Assembly (NCBI GenBank): GCA_947169985.1
Contig: CAMVRW010000006.1
Coordinates: 1 to 24,534, forward strand
Direction: 5' to 3'
Source of the DNA: an uncultured Butyrivibrio sp.
GTDB lineage: Bacteria; Bacillota; Clostridia; Lachnospirales; Lachnospiraceae
DNA length: 24,534 nucleotides
Positions 12,188 through 20,965 of this stretch are shown piece after piece. A program made the translations under genes and the position numbers. Numbering within the stretch: the first letter of the stretch is position 1; each line of letters starts with the position of its first letter. The notes under the pieces were generated by a model. That model saw nothing but the letters and a program-made list of their open reading frames with translations, was not told the origin of the DNA and searched no databases.

Positions 12188-14089
12188 ATGAACAAGTTGA
12201 CACTTCCAAAGATCATTTCCGACGGAATGGTCATTCAGAGAAGAAAGAGAATACATATCTGGGGATGGGATGAGCCCGGGACCAAGGTTGAGGTCATGCT
12301 GGATAATCTCATTGGCAGAGGAGAAGCGGATGAGAGCGGAAGATTTGACATCTATCTTTCCGCAAAGGAAAGCGGAGGTCCCTACGAGCTAATTGTCTCC
12401 AATGAGAGGGACGAGGAGATCTCCGTAAAGGATGTCATGATCGGCATAGTCTGGCTTGTCACTGGTCAGTCAAACATAGAGCTTCCCATTGCCAGAGTTA
12501 AGGACAGATACCCTGCCCTTGCCAGCATAGAGGAGAACACCGGCATCAGGACCTTTAAGATCCTTGAGGATACGGATTTCCATGGCCCTTTGGAGGAATT
12601 AAGGAGCGGTAGCTGGAGCCACGTGAGCAGAGATACTATCATGAATTTCTCAGCTACAGGATACTTTTTTGCTGCTTATCTTCAGAAGATCACTGGCCAG
12701 ACTGTGGGCTTTATAAATGCATCTTTAGGTGGCTCGAGGATTTCCTCCTGGATGTCAAGGCAGATGCTGGAAGGATATGACGAGCTGCTGGCTGAGGCGG
12801 ACAAGTACGCTGATGATGATTTCAGAAAGAGCCAGGCAGACAAGAACGTGATAAACGGAACCTTGTGGCGCGAGAAGCTTGATAAGCTTGACAGGGGACT
12901 TTCAGAGAAATGGATGCAGGAAGAGCTTGACGAGCGCAGCTGGAAGGAAATGGATATTCCGGTGATGTTTACTGACACTGAGCTTTCCGGAATGTGCGGA
13001 TCCGTCTGGTTCAGGAGAAGCTTTGACCTTCCAAAGGAACTGGCCGGAAAGAGCGCAAGACTGTTTCTTGGAACATTGGTAGACAGAGACGAAGTCTTTG
13101 TAAACGGTGTGAAAGTAGGAGGAATTGAATACCAGTATCCTCCAAGAAAGTACGACATACCCGAGGGACTTACTAAAGAAAAGGACAATCACATTGCTAT
13201 AAGGCTTTGTGTGGAATATGGCCTTGGAAGGATCACTCCTGACAAGGAATACAAGATATTTAATGAGGATGCCCAGGTAAGGCTTGATGGCAAGTGGTAT
13301 TACAAGGTGGCTGCAAGATGCCCCGAGATATCACCTACGGATTTTATCAACTGGCATCCAACCGGTCTTTTCAATGCCATGACCGCACCCTGCCACAACT
13401 TCCCAATTGATGGAGTTATCTGGTATCAGGGTGAGTCCAACACTCATGAGCCTTGGGACTATGAAGATCTGTCAAGGCGCATGATAAAAGGTTACAGGGA
13501 ACTTTGGGGTGAGGAAAACCTCCCATATATCCTTGCCCAGCTCCCTAACTTTGTAATAGATGTTAAGCCTGTGGATGACCCCTGGCCAACCTTCAGGCTT
13601 ACACAGTCAAAACTGCTTGATGATCCAATGGTGGGAATGACTGTCAACATGGATCTTGGTGAAGACAACGATCTTCACCCTACAGGCAAGCGGCGCGTTG
13701 GAAAGCGTCTCGCCCTCTGGGCAGCCCACTTAAGATATGGCTATCCCGGCGAGTACAGCAGTCCCATACCGGTCTATGCCAAAGCCGCCAACTCCGGCTG
13801 GATCAAAGGCAGCGTCGTAGAGATCGCCTTAGACCACGCCGACGGACTTGTTGCCAGAGACATTGGAAAAGGCGCAGAGATTCGCGATTTTGTAATTATA
13901 GATGATAAGGGAAAAGAACTATCAGTTGACGCTGAGCTAGTCGACAGAATGGTGATCCTTAAAACCACTCTCAAAGCAGACAAGATTCGAAAGGTAAAGT
14001 ACCTTGTGGACTACACCTATAACGGCGCAATGATCTACAACAAGGCAAACCTTCCTATGGGACCTTTCGAGATTGAAGTTAAGAACTAA
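12188..14089 (+). CDS. SASA-type (sialate O-acetylesterase-like) carbohydrate esterase
   Basis: A 633-residue esterase. It opens with the family's LPKIISDGMVIQ segment and a small beta-domain, then the catalytic part with GQSNIELP (nucleophile Ser95), the WYQGESNTHEP block and NDLHPTGKRR (Asp495, His497). Between the catalytic blocks, about residues 235-350, is an inserted GH2-like jelly roll (SVWFRRSFDLP...DEVFVNGVKVGG), a known arrangement in this family. Despite the name, such enzymes in xylan loci are thought to deacetylate xylan oligosaccharides. Cytoplasmic: no signal peptide. I chose ATG 12188, with TGGGG 9 nt upstream, over ATG 12173, which is only 2 nt from AGGGGA and would add a five-residue tail. 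The stop abuts the stop of the convergent AraC gene with no spacer. Confidence 0.88.
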   Translation: MNKLTLPKIISDGMVIQRRKRIHIWGWDEPGTKVEVMLDNLIGRGEADESGRFDIYLSAKESGGPYELIVSNERDEEISVKDVMIGIVWLVTGQSNIELPIARVKDRYPALASIEENTGIRTFKILEDTDFHGPLEELRSGSWSHVSRDTIMNFSATGYFFAAYLQKITGQTVGFINASLGGSRISSWMSRQMLEGYDELLAEADKYADDDFRKSQADKNVINGTLWREKLDKLDRGLSEKWMQEELDERSWKEMDIPVMFTDTELSGMCGSVWFRRSFDLPKELAGKSARLFLGTLVDRDEVFVNGVKVGGIEYQYPPRKYDIPEGLTKEKDNHIAIRLCVEYGLGRITPDKEYKIFNEDAQVRLDGKWYYKVAARCPEISPTDFINWHPTGLFNAMTAPCHNFPIDGVIWYQGESNTHEPWDYEDLSRRMIKGYRELWGEENLPYILAQLPNFVIDVKPVDDPWPTFRLTQSKLLDDPMVGMTVNMDLGEDNDLHPTGKRRVGKRLALWAAHLRYGYPGEYSSPIPVYAKAANSGWIKGSVVEIALDHADGLVARDIGKGAEIRDFVIIDDKGKELSVDAELVDRMVILKTTLKADKIRKVKYLVDYTYNGAMIYNKANLPMGPFEIEVKN

Positions 14090-14992
14090 TTACTTGGTAT
14101 AAGTCCTTCCAGCTCTGTCCGCACCCTGAAGGTAGAGTTTGCGGAACTCAGTGGGGGAGCAACCGTTCATATCCTTGAAGACACGGTTGAAGGTTGAAAG
14201 ACTGAAGAACCCGGACTGTAGCGCAATGTCCATCACGGACAGATCTGTATCACCAAGAAGCTCCTGAGCCATCATGACACGTCGCTTTGTGATGTACTGG
14301 TAGCAGGAGATACCCATGCTTGACTTAAAGAGCCTCTCAAAGTGGTACTTGGAGAAACCTGCAAGCTCAGCGAGCTGCTCCACTGAAAGATCCTCACTTC
14401 TGTGGGAATCAATATAGTTGGTGACAGCCACAAGTTTTTCGATGTTTTTAGACTGGGAATCTGAAGTGCCGGCAGGAACAACGGCATCCACAAGGTGCAT
14501 GCTTCCTATCTGGGCAAGGATCAGAGTCACCAGAGAATATACAGAAATCTGAAGGAATTCATCACTCTCTCCGTAGAGTCGCTCAATCTCCCAGAAGTAG
14601 TTCTGGAGACGGGCTGTCTCAACGGGATACTCGCTCTGCTTTACATGAACGTAAGGTGGGAGAGTTTTCAGGAGAGGCACCAGGAGAGAAACCTGGGAAT
14701 AATTAGTTATATCGAATAAAAGTATCAGCTTCTCGCCGCCTGGTGCAACAGCCAGGTACTCGTGAAGGGTTCCGGGAGCAATCAGCATGATGTCACCGGG
14801 AGCGCAGTTCACTACGGCAGAAGAGTCATTGTGAAATTTAACCTGAAATGACCCGGATAAAGGCAGAATAAGCTCCACCTCGTTATGCCAGTGGAGTGGA
14901 TATTCGTTCAGGGTGTTGTGATATAAGAGGACGCCCTTTAAGGTGTCGTAATAGATATCTTCCCTTGACTGGGAGTTAATATCTGAGATCAT
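14090..14992 (-). CDS. AraC-family transcriptional regulator (cupin sensor + HTH), first copy
   Basis: A 300-residue regulator. The N-terminal cupin-like sensor (about 15-110) shows LHWHNEVELILPLSG and CAPGDIMLIAPGTLHEY, the usual sugar-binding fold of this class. The C-terminal AraC domain (about 190-292) has two helix-turn-helix units: LSVEQLAELAGFSKYHFERLFK and VMDIALQSGFFSLSTFNRVFK, ending in CSPTEFRKLY. It probably senses an imported xylo-oligosaccharide and activates nearby operons. AAGGAG sits 8 nt before the ATG at 14992. It is divergent from the GH67 gene (89 bp between start codons) and convergent with the esterase operon, with stop codons back to back. Only about a quarter of its residues appear shared with the other AraC protein here. 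Confidence 0.92.
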   Translation of the reverse strand: MISDINSQSREDIYYDTLKGVLLYHNTLNEYPLHWHNEVELILPLSGSFQVKFHNDSSAVVNCAPGDIMLIAPGTLHEYLAVAPGGEKLILLFDITNYSQVSLLVPLLKTLPPYVHVKQSEYPVETARLQNYFWEIERLYGESDEFLQISVYSLVTLILAQIGSMHLVDAVVPAGTSDSQSKNIEKLVAVTNYIDSHRSEDLSVEQLAELAGFSKYHFERLFKSSMGISCYQYITKRRVMMAQELLGDTDLSVMDIALQSGFFSLSTFNRVFKDMNGCSPTEFRKLYLQGADRAGRTYTK

Positions 14993-15029
14993 GGATCATT
15001 CTCCTTTATCTGCAGGTTAATACGTAGAT

Positions 15030-15058
15030 ATTCTAGCATCAATGGAAAAGAAATGTAA
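15030..15058 (-). promoter_or_regulatory. Candidate promoter of the first AraC gene
   Basis: On the minus strand TTACAT (15058-15053) and TAGAAT (15035-15030) are separated by 17 bp, placing the start near 15023 and a leader of about 30 nt. It lies within the 89-bp gap shared with the GH67 gene, so regulator and enzyme promoters must overlap closely. Confidence 0.4.
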
Positions 15059-15081
15059 GACCAATATAATCGGAGGACCGA

Positions 15082-17082
15082 ATGGAAACAAAGAAATGGA
15101 CACAGCTCTGGCTGGATTACAAAAAGGCCTATGATGGTGAAGGAATCTGGAAGATAGTCCTTAATGGCTTTACAGACAGCCAGGTGGTTGTAGCTAATGC
15201 TCTCTATGAGTTCAGAAGAGGAATTAAAGCCCTTACAGGGGAGTCAGTCCTTGAAGCGGGAAAAGATGAGGAGCAGGGCAAAAAACTTCTGACTCTTACA
15301 ATCTCAAATAACGACAGCGTATCAAAAGAAGGTTACCATATCCAGGGAAGCGATGAGGGAATCCTTGTGGAAGCCAGTGACGAGAGAGGCGTACTTTACG
15401 GCGTCTTCGCCATCCTTCGTCAGATAGCCTGTGGCAAAAGCGCTTTAGAAGTAAGTGAAGCTTCATCCCCATCCAACCCATTAAGAATGATGAACCACTG
15501 GGATAACATGGATGGCAGCATAGAGCGTGGATACTCCGGAGAGTCCTTCTTCTTTGAAAAAGATGAGATCATCATAAATGACAGGACCAGAGACTACGCC
15601 CGCTTCATGGCAAGCATAGGAATAAATGGTGTTGTCATCAACAATGTAAATGTAAAGGCAGCAGCTTCATACCTTATAACTGACAGATATTATGACCAGG
15701 TGGCAAGGCTTTCCGAGATATTTAATGACTATGGCATCAGCCTTTACCTGTCATTAAACTTCGCTTCTCCTATTGAGATTGGGGATCTGGACACCTGTGA
15801 TCCTCTGGATAAAAAAGTTATCTCCTGGTGGAAAGATAAAATGAAGGAGATCTACGAAAGGCTCCCTCTTCTTGGAGGTTTCCTTGTAAAGGCGGACTCA
15901 GAGGGAAGACCAGGACCATTTACCTATGGCAGGACTCAGGCAGATGGAGCTAACATGCTGGCAGATGTGATAAAGCCCTACGGTGGAATCATCATCTGGA
16001 GATGCTTTGTCTACAACTGCACTCAGGACTGGCGTGATACAAAGACTGACAGAGCAAGGGCCGGCTACGATTATTTCAAGGATCTTGATGGAGCATACCA
16101 TGACAACGTCATCCTTCAGATAAAGAACGGACCTATGGATTTCCAGATCCGTGAACCCGTTTCACCTCTACTTGGAGGCCTTCAGCACACCAATCAGATG
16201 CTGGAGGTGCAGATTGCACAGGAGTACACAGGTCACCAGATCGATCTTTGCTACCTAATCCCTCTGTTCAAGGAGGTACTTGATTTCCACACCCATTGCT
16301 GTGAGGGAAAAGATACTGTGGCTGACGTTGTAAGTGGTCGCACCATGGGCAACAGTCTTGCCGGAATGGCAGCAGTTATAAACACTGGAAATGACGCCAA
16401 CTGGACAGGAAATGATCTGGCAGCAGCAAATCTCTACGGATTCGGAAGGCTCTCTTTTGACACTGATCTTTCAGCTGAAGAAATAGCAAAAGAGTGGATC
16501 GCATTGACCTATAAGCTCCCTGAAAAGGAAGCGGGTGTTCTTTGCTCTATGCTCTTAAGATCAAGGGAGATATACGAGAAATATACAAGTCCACTTGGAA
16601 TTGGATGGATGGTAACCCCTGGGGATCACTATGGTCCAAGCATTGACGGATATGAGTATTCAAGATGGGGAACCTACCACAGAGCGGATCACCTGGGAAT
16701 AGGTGTTGACAGGACTGATAAGGGAACGGGTTATGCTCAGCAGTACTATGAAGAAAATGCTGTGATGTACAATGACCCTGAAAAGTGCCCGGAAGAACTG
16801 CTTCTTTTCTTCCATCACATTCCATATACCTGGAAGCTTAAGACGGGAAAGACTTTGATCCAGCATATCTATGACAGCCACTTCGAAGGTGAAGAACAGG
16901 CACGAGGGCTTGCTGCAGATTGGGAGAGCCTAAAGGATGTAATCCCAGCTGTTTCCTTTGACAGAGTAAAGGAAAGATTTGAGAGGCAGCTCTACAATGC
17001 AAGAGAGTGGAGAGATCAGGTAAACTCCTACTTCTACAGGAAGAGTGGCATAGCTGACGAAAAGGGCAGAACAATATATTAA
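15082..17082 (+). CDS. aguA: GH67 alpha-glucuronidase
   Basis: A 666-residue enzyme that removes (4-O-methyl)glucuronic acid from the terminal xylose of aldouronic acids. The family signature HWDNMDGSIERGYSG is at residues 139-153. Catalytic residues align by motif and spacing: acid Glu274 (KADSEGRPGP) and the base pair Asp353 (GPMDFQIREP) and Glu381 (AQEYTG), the last two 28 residues apart as in the Cellvibrio GH67 enzyme. Order is N-terminal alpha/beta domain, TIM barrel and helical C-terminal domain. No signal peptide, as for most Gram-positive GH67 enzymes that work on imported oligosaccharides. CGGAGGA precedes ATG 15082. It is a single-gene unit between two AraC genes, divergent from one and overlapping the other's stop by 4 bp. 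The symbol follows family usage. Confidence 0.95.
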   Translation: METKKWTQLWLDYKKAYDGEGIWKIVLNGFTDSQVVVANALYEFRRGIKALTGESVLEAGKDEEQGKKLLTLTISNNDSVSKEGYHIQGSDEGILVEASDERGVLYGVFAILRQIACGKSALEVSEASSPSNPLRMMNHWDNMDGSIERGYSGESFFFEKDEIIINDRTRDYARFMASIGINGVVINNVNVKAAASYLITDRYYDQVARLSEIFNDYGISLYLSLNFASPIEIGDLDTCDPLDKKVISWWKDKMKEIYERLPLLGGFLVKADSEGRPGPFTYGRTQADGANMLADVIKPYGGIIIWRCFVYNCTQDWRDTKTDRARAGYDYFKDLDGAYHDNVILQIKNGPMDFQIREPVSPLLGGLQHTNQMLEVQIAQEYTGHQIDLCYLIPLFKEVLDFHTHCCEGKDTVADVVSGRTMGNSLAGMAAVINTGNDANWTGNDLAAANLYGFGRLSFDTDLSAEEIAKEWIALTYKLPEKEAGVLCSMLLRSREIYEKYTSPLGIGWMVTPGDHYGPSIDGYEYSRWGTYHRADHLGIGVDRTDKGTGYAQQYYEENAVMYNDPEKCPEELLLFFHHIPYTWKLKTGKTLIQHIYDSHFEGEEQARGLAADWESLKDVIPAVSFDRVKERFERQLYNAREWRDQVNSYFYRKSGIADEKGRTIY

Positions 17083-17939
17083 TCTGCTCGATTCGACAAC
17101 TGATACTGTTTTGGTGACATACCAATCTGATTGGAAAAGCGCCTTGAAAAGCTGGAATAGTTATTGTACCCCACCATGAAGCACACATCGTAGGGGGAGT
17201 TATTATCCAGCAATAATTTTTGTGCAAGAGCAATTTTTTTTGCATTAATATAATGTTTAAGTGAGTCTCCGGTGGCTTCACTGAAAGCGCGGCTTAAGTG
17301 GTCGCTACTGTAGTGGAGCTCCGCAGACATGGTATTAATAGTGATCTCATCGGATAGATGATTGTTGATATATTCCAGTATTTTAGCCACTGCAACAGGC
17401 ATGGTGCTGCTCTTTTTCTGGGGCGGAACATTCTCAGAATACTTGCAGGTCAAAAGAAGGAACTCTGCAAGGTAAGACTTGGCCAAAATCCTGTGGCCAT
17501 AGCAGTCACTGTGAAGAGCTTCCTCAAGGTCTTTTGCCACGGAGATAAAGCGTGGAAGAGATTCCTCGGGAATCCTAAGGTGATTCATGTCGGCTGATTC
17601 GCTGCTTCTGAAAAGAGTGCTGAAGTCGGTTTCCGAGTCCCCGAGGTTCCTTAAATACTCGTACTGGATATTGATGACGATCCTCTCATACCCGCTAACA
17701 TCCTCAAGATCTACGCCGTGGAACACCAAAGGACTGATAAAGAAAATGTCCCCGGGCTTCATCTTGAAAAGCTCGGGTTCCACCATCATATTTACATCCC
17801 CTTTTAGGAAAAGAACTACTTCATAACCGTCATGATTGTGAACTGTGCTTATATCAGTGGGATCTACTCGGGCCTTTTTGTGCTCGCAGATAACCTCGTT
17901 GGCGATCATGGTATATGGGAAGTTCAGACACTTTTTCAT
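17079..17939 (-). CDS. AraC-family transcriptional regulator (cupin sensor + HTH), second copy
   Basis: A 286-residue regulator. The sensor (about 15-115) has TVHNHDGYEVVLFLKGD and MKPGDIFFISPLVFHGV; the C-terminal AraC domain (about 180-282) has INTMSAELHYSSDHLSRAF and VCFMVGYNNYSSFSRRF, ending MSPKQYQLSNRAD. The start at ATG 17939 is chosen because AAAGGAG lies 4 nt upstream, somewhat close; an in-frame ATG at 17954 has no site and would add five residues. It is divergent from GH115 and the transporter genes, its likely targets. Its last 4 bp overlap the end of GH67 in opposite orientation, so transcripts of each probably run antisense into the other. Confidence 0.9.
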   Translation of the reverse strand: MKKCLNFPYTMIANEVICEHKKARVDPTDISTVHNHDGYEVVLFLKGDVNMMVEPELFKMKPGDIFFISPLVFHGVDLEDVSGYERIVINIQYEYLRNLGDSETDFSTLFRSSESADMNHLRIPEESLPRFISVAKDLEEALHSDCYGHRILAKSYLAEFLLLTCKYSENVPPQKKSSTMPVAVAKILEYINNHLSDEITINTMSAELHYSSDHLSRAFSEATGDSLKHYINAKKIALAQKLLLDNNSPYDVCFMVGYNNYSSFSRRFSNQIGMSPKQYQLSNRAD

Positions 17940-17994
17940 ACCGCTCCTTTGCATGGGAAAAGAACTTGTGCAGTTTATATCGGAAAATGCAAAA

Positions 17995-18024
17995 ATTATA
18001 TTGTTTTTTGTGTATTTCTATTAA
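17995..18024 (-). promoter_or_regulatory. Candidate promoter of the second AraC gene, in the GH115 divergent gap
   Basis: On the minus strand TTAATA (18024-18019) and TATAAT (18000-17995) are separated by 18 bp. The sequence ATGCAAAA at 17987-17994 directly follows. For the GH115 direction I found only a weak TATGAT (18037-18042) without a convincing -35, which would fit an activator-dependent promoter. Confidence 0.35.
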
Positions 18025-18111
18025 AATCCCATGTCTTATGATTTATTTATAGCATTGAAATGGGGAAACATCAACAAGCAAGAGTGAAATTCAGACCTGC
18101 TGGGGGTAATT

Positions 18112-20964
18112 GTGTCAAAGATAAGTTTTGATAACAGGTTAATGTTCACTTACGAATCTAAATCATTTCCCGGGGTCAATAAGGTAGCAGCCTTAGTCAG
18201 GCAGGATATATACCTGGTGACAGGCTTTCATGCAGGAGAATATACCAGGGGCTGTAAATGCAGGAACCTGATAATATATGGAACTGTTGATAAGAGTGAT
18301 TACCTGAAGGAACTTGAAGAGAAGGGGCTTATAGATTTAGAGGATGTAAGGGGGAAGTGGGAAGTCTACAGCTTTACAGTTTTGGATAACCCAATGGATG
18401 GTGTAGATCACGCCCTGGTTATTGCGGGAAGTGACAAGAGAGGAACCATCTATGGTCTGTTCCATCTGTCGGAGCTTCTCGGGGTATCACCCCTGGTCAA
18501 CTGGAATCACGTAATACCCAAGAAAAAGAAAAATGTCTTCCTGACAGATTCCGTAAATAAAGTAACAAAGGAACCTTCAGTAAGATATAGAGGATTTTTT
18601 ATAAATGATGAATGGCCTGCTTTTGGAAATTGGGCCACAGAGCATTTTGGCGGAGTAAATGCCAAGTGCTATGAAAGAGTTTTTGAACTGCTCCTTAGAC
18701 TTAAGGGCAATTACTTATGGCCGGCAATGTGGCGTTCCAACTTCAGCATGGATGGACCGGGACTGGAGAGCGCGAGGCTGGCAGATGAATATGGTGTGGT
18801 AATGAGCACTTCCCACCATGAGCCGTGCATGAGAAGCGGTGAGGAATACAGCCTCCTTAGAGGTGAGAATTCACTTTACGGAGATGCATGGGACTTCATC
18901 AGGAATCGTGAAGGAATTACCCGTTTCTGGAGAGACGGATTACTTAGGAATCAGGCATTTGAAAATGTGATAACCCTGGGAATGCGAGGGGAGAGAGATT
19001 CCAAGATCCTTTCAGAGGATGCAACTCTGAAGGATAACATAGATCTTATAAGGGATGTACTAAAGACTCAGAACGGTCTCATCAGAGAGATTGTGAATGA
19101 GGATCTTACGAAGGTACCGAGGCAGATAGTTCTTTTCTCAGAGGTGGAAGAGTACTTCTACGGGAACGAGAAAGTCAAGGGACTTATGGGAGATCCTGAG
19201 CTGGACGGCGTCACGCTGATGCTTTCAGATAACAACGTCGGATATACAAGAACTCTCCCAAGTAAAGAGATCGTCGATCATCCCGGCGGATTTGGAATGT
19301 ACTATCACATGGATATGCACGGCGGACCTTATTCCTATAAATGGATAGGTTCCACCTACCTTCCAAGAGTTTGGGAACAGATGACTCAGGCCTACGATTT
19401 CGGTGTGAGGCAGATATGGGTCACAAATGTTGGAGATATAGGCACTCAGGAGCTGGGGCTTTCTTATTTCTTAGACCTGGCTTACGACATAGATAAATGG
19501 GGAGGCACAGATGCAGCCATCACCCAGGAGTATATGAATGAGTGGGCAGAGAGGCAGTTCGGTGGAATGCTTCCTCTCTCCGGAAGAAATAAAGCTAAGA
19601 AGATCCTGTGGGATTACACCTCTCTTCTTGAAAAGAGACGCCACGAGATCATGAATGCTGACGTTTACCATCCACTGCATTTTGGAGAAGCTCAGAAGAT
19701 CCTGTCCATCAGTGATGAGATCCTGAAGGAAGCCGGGGCTCTGAAAAAGCGAATAGAAGACGAAGACCTTTCGGCATTCATATCTCTTTTGTATTATCCG
19801 GCATGTGGAACTGCCAATCTGATGAAGATGTGGATCCTGGCGGGACGAAATGAGCTATATGCAAGACAGAACCGTATAGAAGCCAATGATATTGCCGATG
19901 AGATAGACATCTGTGTTAAAGAGGATGCGAACCTGATTGATGAATACGAGAAGGTGGACAACGGCTTCTACAAAGGCTTTGGAAAATCCGAGCATGTGGG
20001 CTTTGTGAACTGGAACGAAGAGGACAACAGATATCCCTTAAGGTATCTGGTATATGGGGCTAACTCCCCAAGGATGCTTGTTTCCAGAAAAGATGATGAG
20101 CACTATATGACAGGACTTGAGTGGTGTGACAGGCCTCAGACCTGGAGAGATATGCTCCGTCCCGATGTGGACAGCATAGAGTTTGATCTGATAAGCGGAA
20201 GCGACAAGCCTTTTAGCTACAGAATCCTTTCGGATTGTTGCTGGCTGAATTTCTCCAAGACAGAGGGGAAGGTTTCAAAGAGGGAGCGGATCACCCTATC
20301 GGTGAACAAAGCTCTTTTGGATGAAAAAGTCACAGGTACTTTTGAGATTGAGAACCCTGGAATCGGGTGTGTGCATGTAACGGTGGAGGCAGCTCCGGCC
20401 GAGGCACCAAAAGGTCTTTTCATAGAGAGTGATGGATATATCTGCATGGAAGCAGAACACTTTATGGATAGCAAGGGTGCAGGAAACAGCGCATTCAAAG
20501 TCCTTTCTCCTTATGGAAGAAGTGGAAGTGCCTTAAAGGTATTTCCTTCAACAAAGGACTTCCTTGAGGAAAAGAGACGTCCTTGGGTTGAATACAGGTT
20601 CTTTGCTTCGGAAGATGCAGAATATGAGGTCATCTTCGAACTGGCACCCACAACACCGGTAACCTTTACCGGCGGGCAGTTTATGGGATATTCCATGAAC
20701 GGTGGAAAGACAAAGATAATCAATACGGTCAAGAGACCTGAGATACAGTTCTTCTTCAGCGAGCAATGGCAGGAGGAGGCGAAAGCAAATGTCAAGAAGG
20801 TTACAGACACAGTAAAGTGTGTCAAAGGGGAAAATAACCTAAGGTTTTATGGCATGAGCCCCGGAATTGTGCTGGAGAGGATATTGCTTGTAAGGAAAGG
20901 AATAGAGCTTCCAAAGTCTTATCTTGGACCGAGGGAGAGCTATGTATGTTACGAGGAGGAGTAA
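18112..20964 (+). CDS. GH115 xylan alpha-1,2-glucuronidase
   Basis: A 950-residue enzyme, normal length for GH115. Visible family segments are the N-terminal domain with SDKRGTIYGLFHLSE, the barrel start RYRGFFINDEWPAFGNWA (158-175), LKGNYLWPAMW, MSTSHHEPCM (231-240) and MHGGPYSYKW. A C-terminal beta-sandwich (about 765-940) begins near MEAEHF. GH115 enzymes can remove (methyl)glucuronic acid from internal as well as terminal xylose units, complementing the GH67 enzyme 1 kb upstream. Many relatives are exported; this one has no signal peptide and should be cytoplasmic. The start is GTG 18112 with GGGGG 5 nt upstream; a later ATG at 18142 is less well supported. The stop is 1 nt from the permease start codon, showing translational coupling and tying the enzyme to uptake. 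Confidence 0.93.
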   Translation: MSKISFDNRLMFTYESKSFPGVNKVAALVRQDIYLVTGFHAGEYTRGCKCRNLIIYGTVDKSDYLKELEEKGLIDLEDVRGKWEVYSFTVLDNPMDGVDHALVIAGSDKRGTIYGLFHLSELLGVSPLVNWNHVIPKKKKNVFLTDSVNKVTKEPSVRYRGFFINDEWPAFGNWATEHFGGVNAKCYERVFELLLRLKGNYLWPAMWRSNFSMDGPGLESARLADEYGVVMSTSHHEPCMRSGEEYSLLRGENSLYGDAWDFIRNREGITRFWRDGLLRNQAFENVITLGMRGERDSKILSEDATLKDNIDLIRDVLKTQNGLIREIVNEDLTKVPRQIVLFSEVEEYFYGNEKVKGLMGDPELDGVTLMLSDNNVGYTRTLPSKEIVDHPGGFGMYYHMDMHGGPYSYKWIGSTYLPRVWEQMTQAYDFGVRQIWVTNVGDIGTQELGLSYFLDLAYDIDKWGGTDAAITQEYMNEWAERQFGGMLPLSGRNKAKKILWDYTSLLEKRRHEIMNADVYHPLHFGEAQKILSISDEILKEAGALKKRIEDEDLSAFISLLYYPACGTANLMKMWILAGRNELYARQNRIEANDIADEIDICVKEDANLIDEYEKVDNGFYKGFGKSEHVGFVNWNEEDNRYPLRYLVYGANSPRMLVSRKDDEHYMTGLEWCDRPQTWRDMLRPDVDSIEFDLISGSDKPFSYRILSDCCWLNFSKTEGKVSKRERITLSVNKALLDEKVTGTFEIENPGIGCVHVTVEAAPAEAPKGLFIESDGYICMEAEHFMDSKGAGNSAFKVLSPYGRSGSALKVFPSTKDFLEEKRRPWVEYRFFASEDAEYEVIFELAPTTPVTFTGGQFMGYSMNGGKTKIINTVKRPEIQFFFSEQWQEEAKANVKKVTDTVKCVKGENNLRFYGMSPGIVLERILLVRKGIELPKSYLGPRESYVCYEEE

Positions 20965-20965
20965 A

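Noticed and set aside
12682..13188. Long open frame (168 codons) antisense to the SASA-type esterase
   Set aside because: Serine-rich, low-complexity translation with no ribosome binding site, lying entirely inside a well-supported gene; a codon-bias shadow.
15065..15070. Perfect TATAAT just before the GH67 gene as its promoter
   Set aside because: It lies only 12 bp before the start codon; transcription would begin at or after the ribosome binding site CGGAGGA, which is clearly used. Probably chance or the -10 of nothing.
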